NCBI RefSeq assembly: GCF_001189535.1
Contig: NZ_CP012070.1
Coordinates: 62,001-126,000, forward strand
Reading direction: 5' to 3'
Origin: Arsenicicoccus sp. oral taxon 190
Lineage (GTDB): Bacteria > Actinomycetota > Actinomycetes > Actinomycetales > Dermatophilaceae
Length of the DNA stretch: 64,000 bases
Below, one piece after another: positions 63,017 through 64,000 of this stretch; within the stretch, counting starts at the first letter, position 1; every line of letters begins with the position of its first letter. A program made the translations under genes and the position numbers. The notes beneath the pieces were generated by a model. It was not told the DNA's origin and did not search any database. It saw only the letters and a program-made list of their open reading frames with translations.

Positions 63017-64000
63017 CGGGTGGTGCCCTCCTGGTTGCTCTCGTCACCCTGCGCGCCCTCGGCAGCGGCTGCTGCCTCGGCGGCCTTGCTGCCCGGGCGA
63101 CGGCTCTGGATGTAGCCCGGTATGTTGCGCTGCCGGCCGCGCGCGACGGCCAGGTCGCCGGCCCCCACCGGCTGGTTGATCGCCGAACCCGCGGCGACGA
63201 ACGCGCCGTCGCCGATCTCCGCCGGGGCCACGAGCACCGAGTTGGACCCGACGAAGACGTGCTTGCCGAGCGTGGAGCGGTACTTCTTCTCGCCGTCGTA
63301 GTTGGCGAAGATCGTGCCCGCCCCGATGTTGCTGCCCTCGCCGATCGTCGCGTCGCCGCAGTAGGTCAGGTGCGGCACCTTGGCGCCGTCGCCGATCTGG
63401 GCGTTCTTGGTCTCGACGAACCCGCCGATCTTGCCCTTGCGGCCGAGCGTCGTGCCCGGACGCAGGTAGGAGAACGGCCCGACGGTCGCCTCGGGACCGA
63501 TCTCGGCCAGCAGGGTCTGGGAGCGTATGACGCTCGCGCCGTCCCCCACCTGGGTGTCCTGCAGCGTCGTGTCGGGCCCGATCTCGGCGCCGGCGCCGAT
63601 CGTCGTGGCGCCGAGCAGCTGGGTGCCGGGGCGGATCACGGTGTCGCGGCCGACGGCGACGTCCGCGTCGATCCAGGTGGTGGCCGGGTCGACGACGGTG
63701 ACGCCCTCGCGCATCCAGTGCTCGACGATGCGGCGGTTGAGCTCCTTGCCGAGGGTGGCGAGCTGGACCCGGTCGTTGACGCCCTCCGTCTGCCACAGGT
63801 CGTCGACGACGTGGGCGCTCACGGTGAGGCCCTGCCGCTTGGCGATGGCCAGGACGTCGGTGAGGTACTTCTCGCCCTGGGCGTTGTCGGTGCCGACCTC
63901 GGCGAGCGCGGTGCGCAGCACCTCGGCGTCGAAGGCGTAGAGGCCGGAGTTGATCTCGGTGATCGCCCGCTGCTCGGGAGTGGCGTCCTTCTGCTCGACG
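63013..64000 (-). CDS. glmU: Bifunctional GlmU (5' part outside window)
   Basis: UDP-GlcNAc pyrophosphorylase/glucosamine-1-phosphate acetyltransferase; the gene runs past 64000 and only the last 329 or so codons are seen. The visible part holds the end of the uridyltransferase domain (EINSGLYAFDAEVLRTAL) and the left-handed beta-helix acetyltransferase domain with hexapeptide repeats (GAGAEIGPDT, IGEGSNIGAGTIFANYDGEKK). The C terminus is Arg/Glu-rich. Overlaps prs. Start cannot be given. Confidence 0.93.
   Translation of the reverse strand, partial: VEQKDATPEQRAITEINSGLYAFDAEVLRTALAEVGTDNAQGEKYLTDVLAIAKRQGLTVSAHVVDDLWQTEGVNDRVQLATLGKELNRRIVEHWMREGVTVVDPATTWIDADVAVGRDTVIRPGTQLLGATTIGAGAEIGPDTTLQDTQVGDGASVIRSQTLLAEIGPEATVGPFSYLRPGTTLGRKGKIGGFVETKNAQIGDGAKVPHLTYCGDATIGEGSNIGAGTIFANYDGEKKYRSTLGKHVFVGSNSVLVAPAEIGDGAFVAAGSAINQPVGAGDLAVARGRQRNIPGYIQSRRPGSKAAEAAAAAEGAQGDESNQEGTTR

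Noticed and set aside
1..64000. Prophage, insertion sequence or integron
   Set aside because: No transposase, integrase or phage structural gene, and no terminal repeats or target duplications were seen.

Overview
The window is very GC-rich chromosomal DNA with dense, mostly minus-strand gene packing, many ATGA/GTGA stop-start overlaps and many GTG starts. It suggests an actinomycete of the Micrococcales (Intrasporangiaceae/Ornithinimicrobiaceae-like). Supporting signs are a mycothiol conjugate amidase (mca), a TIGR03086-type protein, DUF4307 and DUF501 proteins, a PIN-PhoH2 protein, an IdeR/DtxR-type iron box and a DivIC-type protein beside enolase. No phage, insertion sequence or CRISPR array was seen. 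Most of the window is core genome; the genus is my inference.

Layout. 1-12 kb: ribokinase; the t6A tRNA-modification genes tsaD-rimI-tsaB and, after an MFS and a PPOX gene, tsaE; an alpha/beta hydrolase; then alr, nnr, acpS and glmS, with coaA divergent. 12.7-13.25 kb: a non-coding block of two tandem 203-bp repeat units, each carrying a 63-bp palindrome. 13-19.5 kb: S41 peptidase, feoABC-like iron uptake under an iron box, phoH2 and uppS. 19.5-23.4 kb: small membrane protein, mca, DUF4307, greA with a structured leader holding a 23-codon reading frame, and an orphan MutL/GlmL. 23.4-31.7 kb: double-hotdog thioesterase, msrA, a VapBC-like pair, a TIGR03086 protein, AraC regulator, enoyl-CoA hydratase, SGNH hydrolase, thiolase. 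31.7-40 kb: Bax1-like protein, an unusual class I tRNA-like gene with a UAA anticodon, pgi, tyrosine phenol-lyase, UdgB, and a PadR/HAAS operon whose last gene may be a split-off tail, followed by an XRE-like regulator with a palindromic operator. 40-47.3 kb: an FMN-riboswitch-controlled RibXY-type flavin ABC transporter, ppx/gppA, DUF501, divIC, eno, mazG, a SurA-N-like lipoprotein.

47.4-53.4 kb and 60.2-62 kb hold the most interesting content: two separate amino acid:[carrier protein] ligase systems. These enzymes resemble truncated class II aminoacyl-tRNA synthetases but load an amino acid on a phosphopantetheine carrier. System 1 is a five-gene operon: carrier protein, acyl-CoA dehydrogenase-like flavoenzyme, ligase, DUF1839 protein and a GH2 glycosidase. 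System 2 is PPTase, carrier protein and ligase, divergent from a UDP-glucose dehydrogenase whose codon choice differs from its surroundings. Between them lie mfd, pth and rplY; the window closes with prs and the 3' part of glmU.

Working together: alr, glmS, glmU, uppS and coaA supply cell-wall and cofactor precursors; tsaBDE make t6A; acpS and the extra PPTase activate carrier proteins. The two ligase systems probably make aminoacyl-thioesters for a product that cannot be named from sequence alone.
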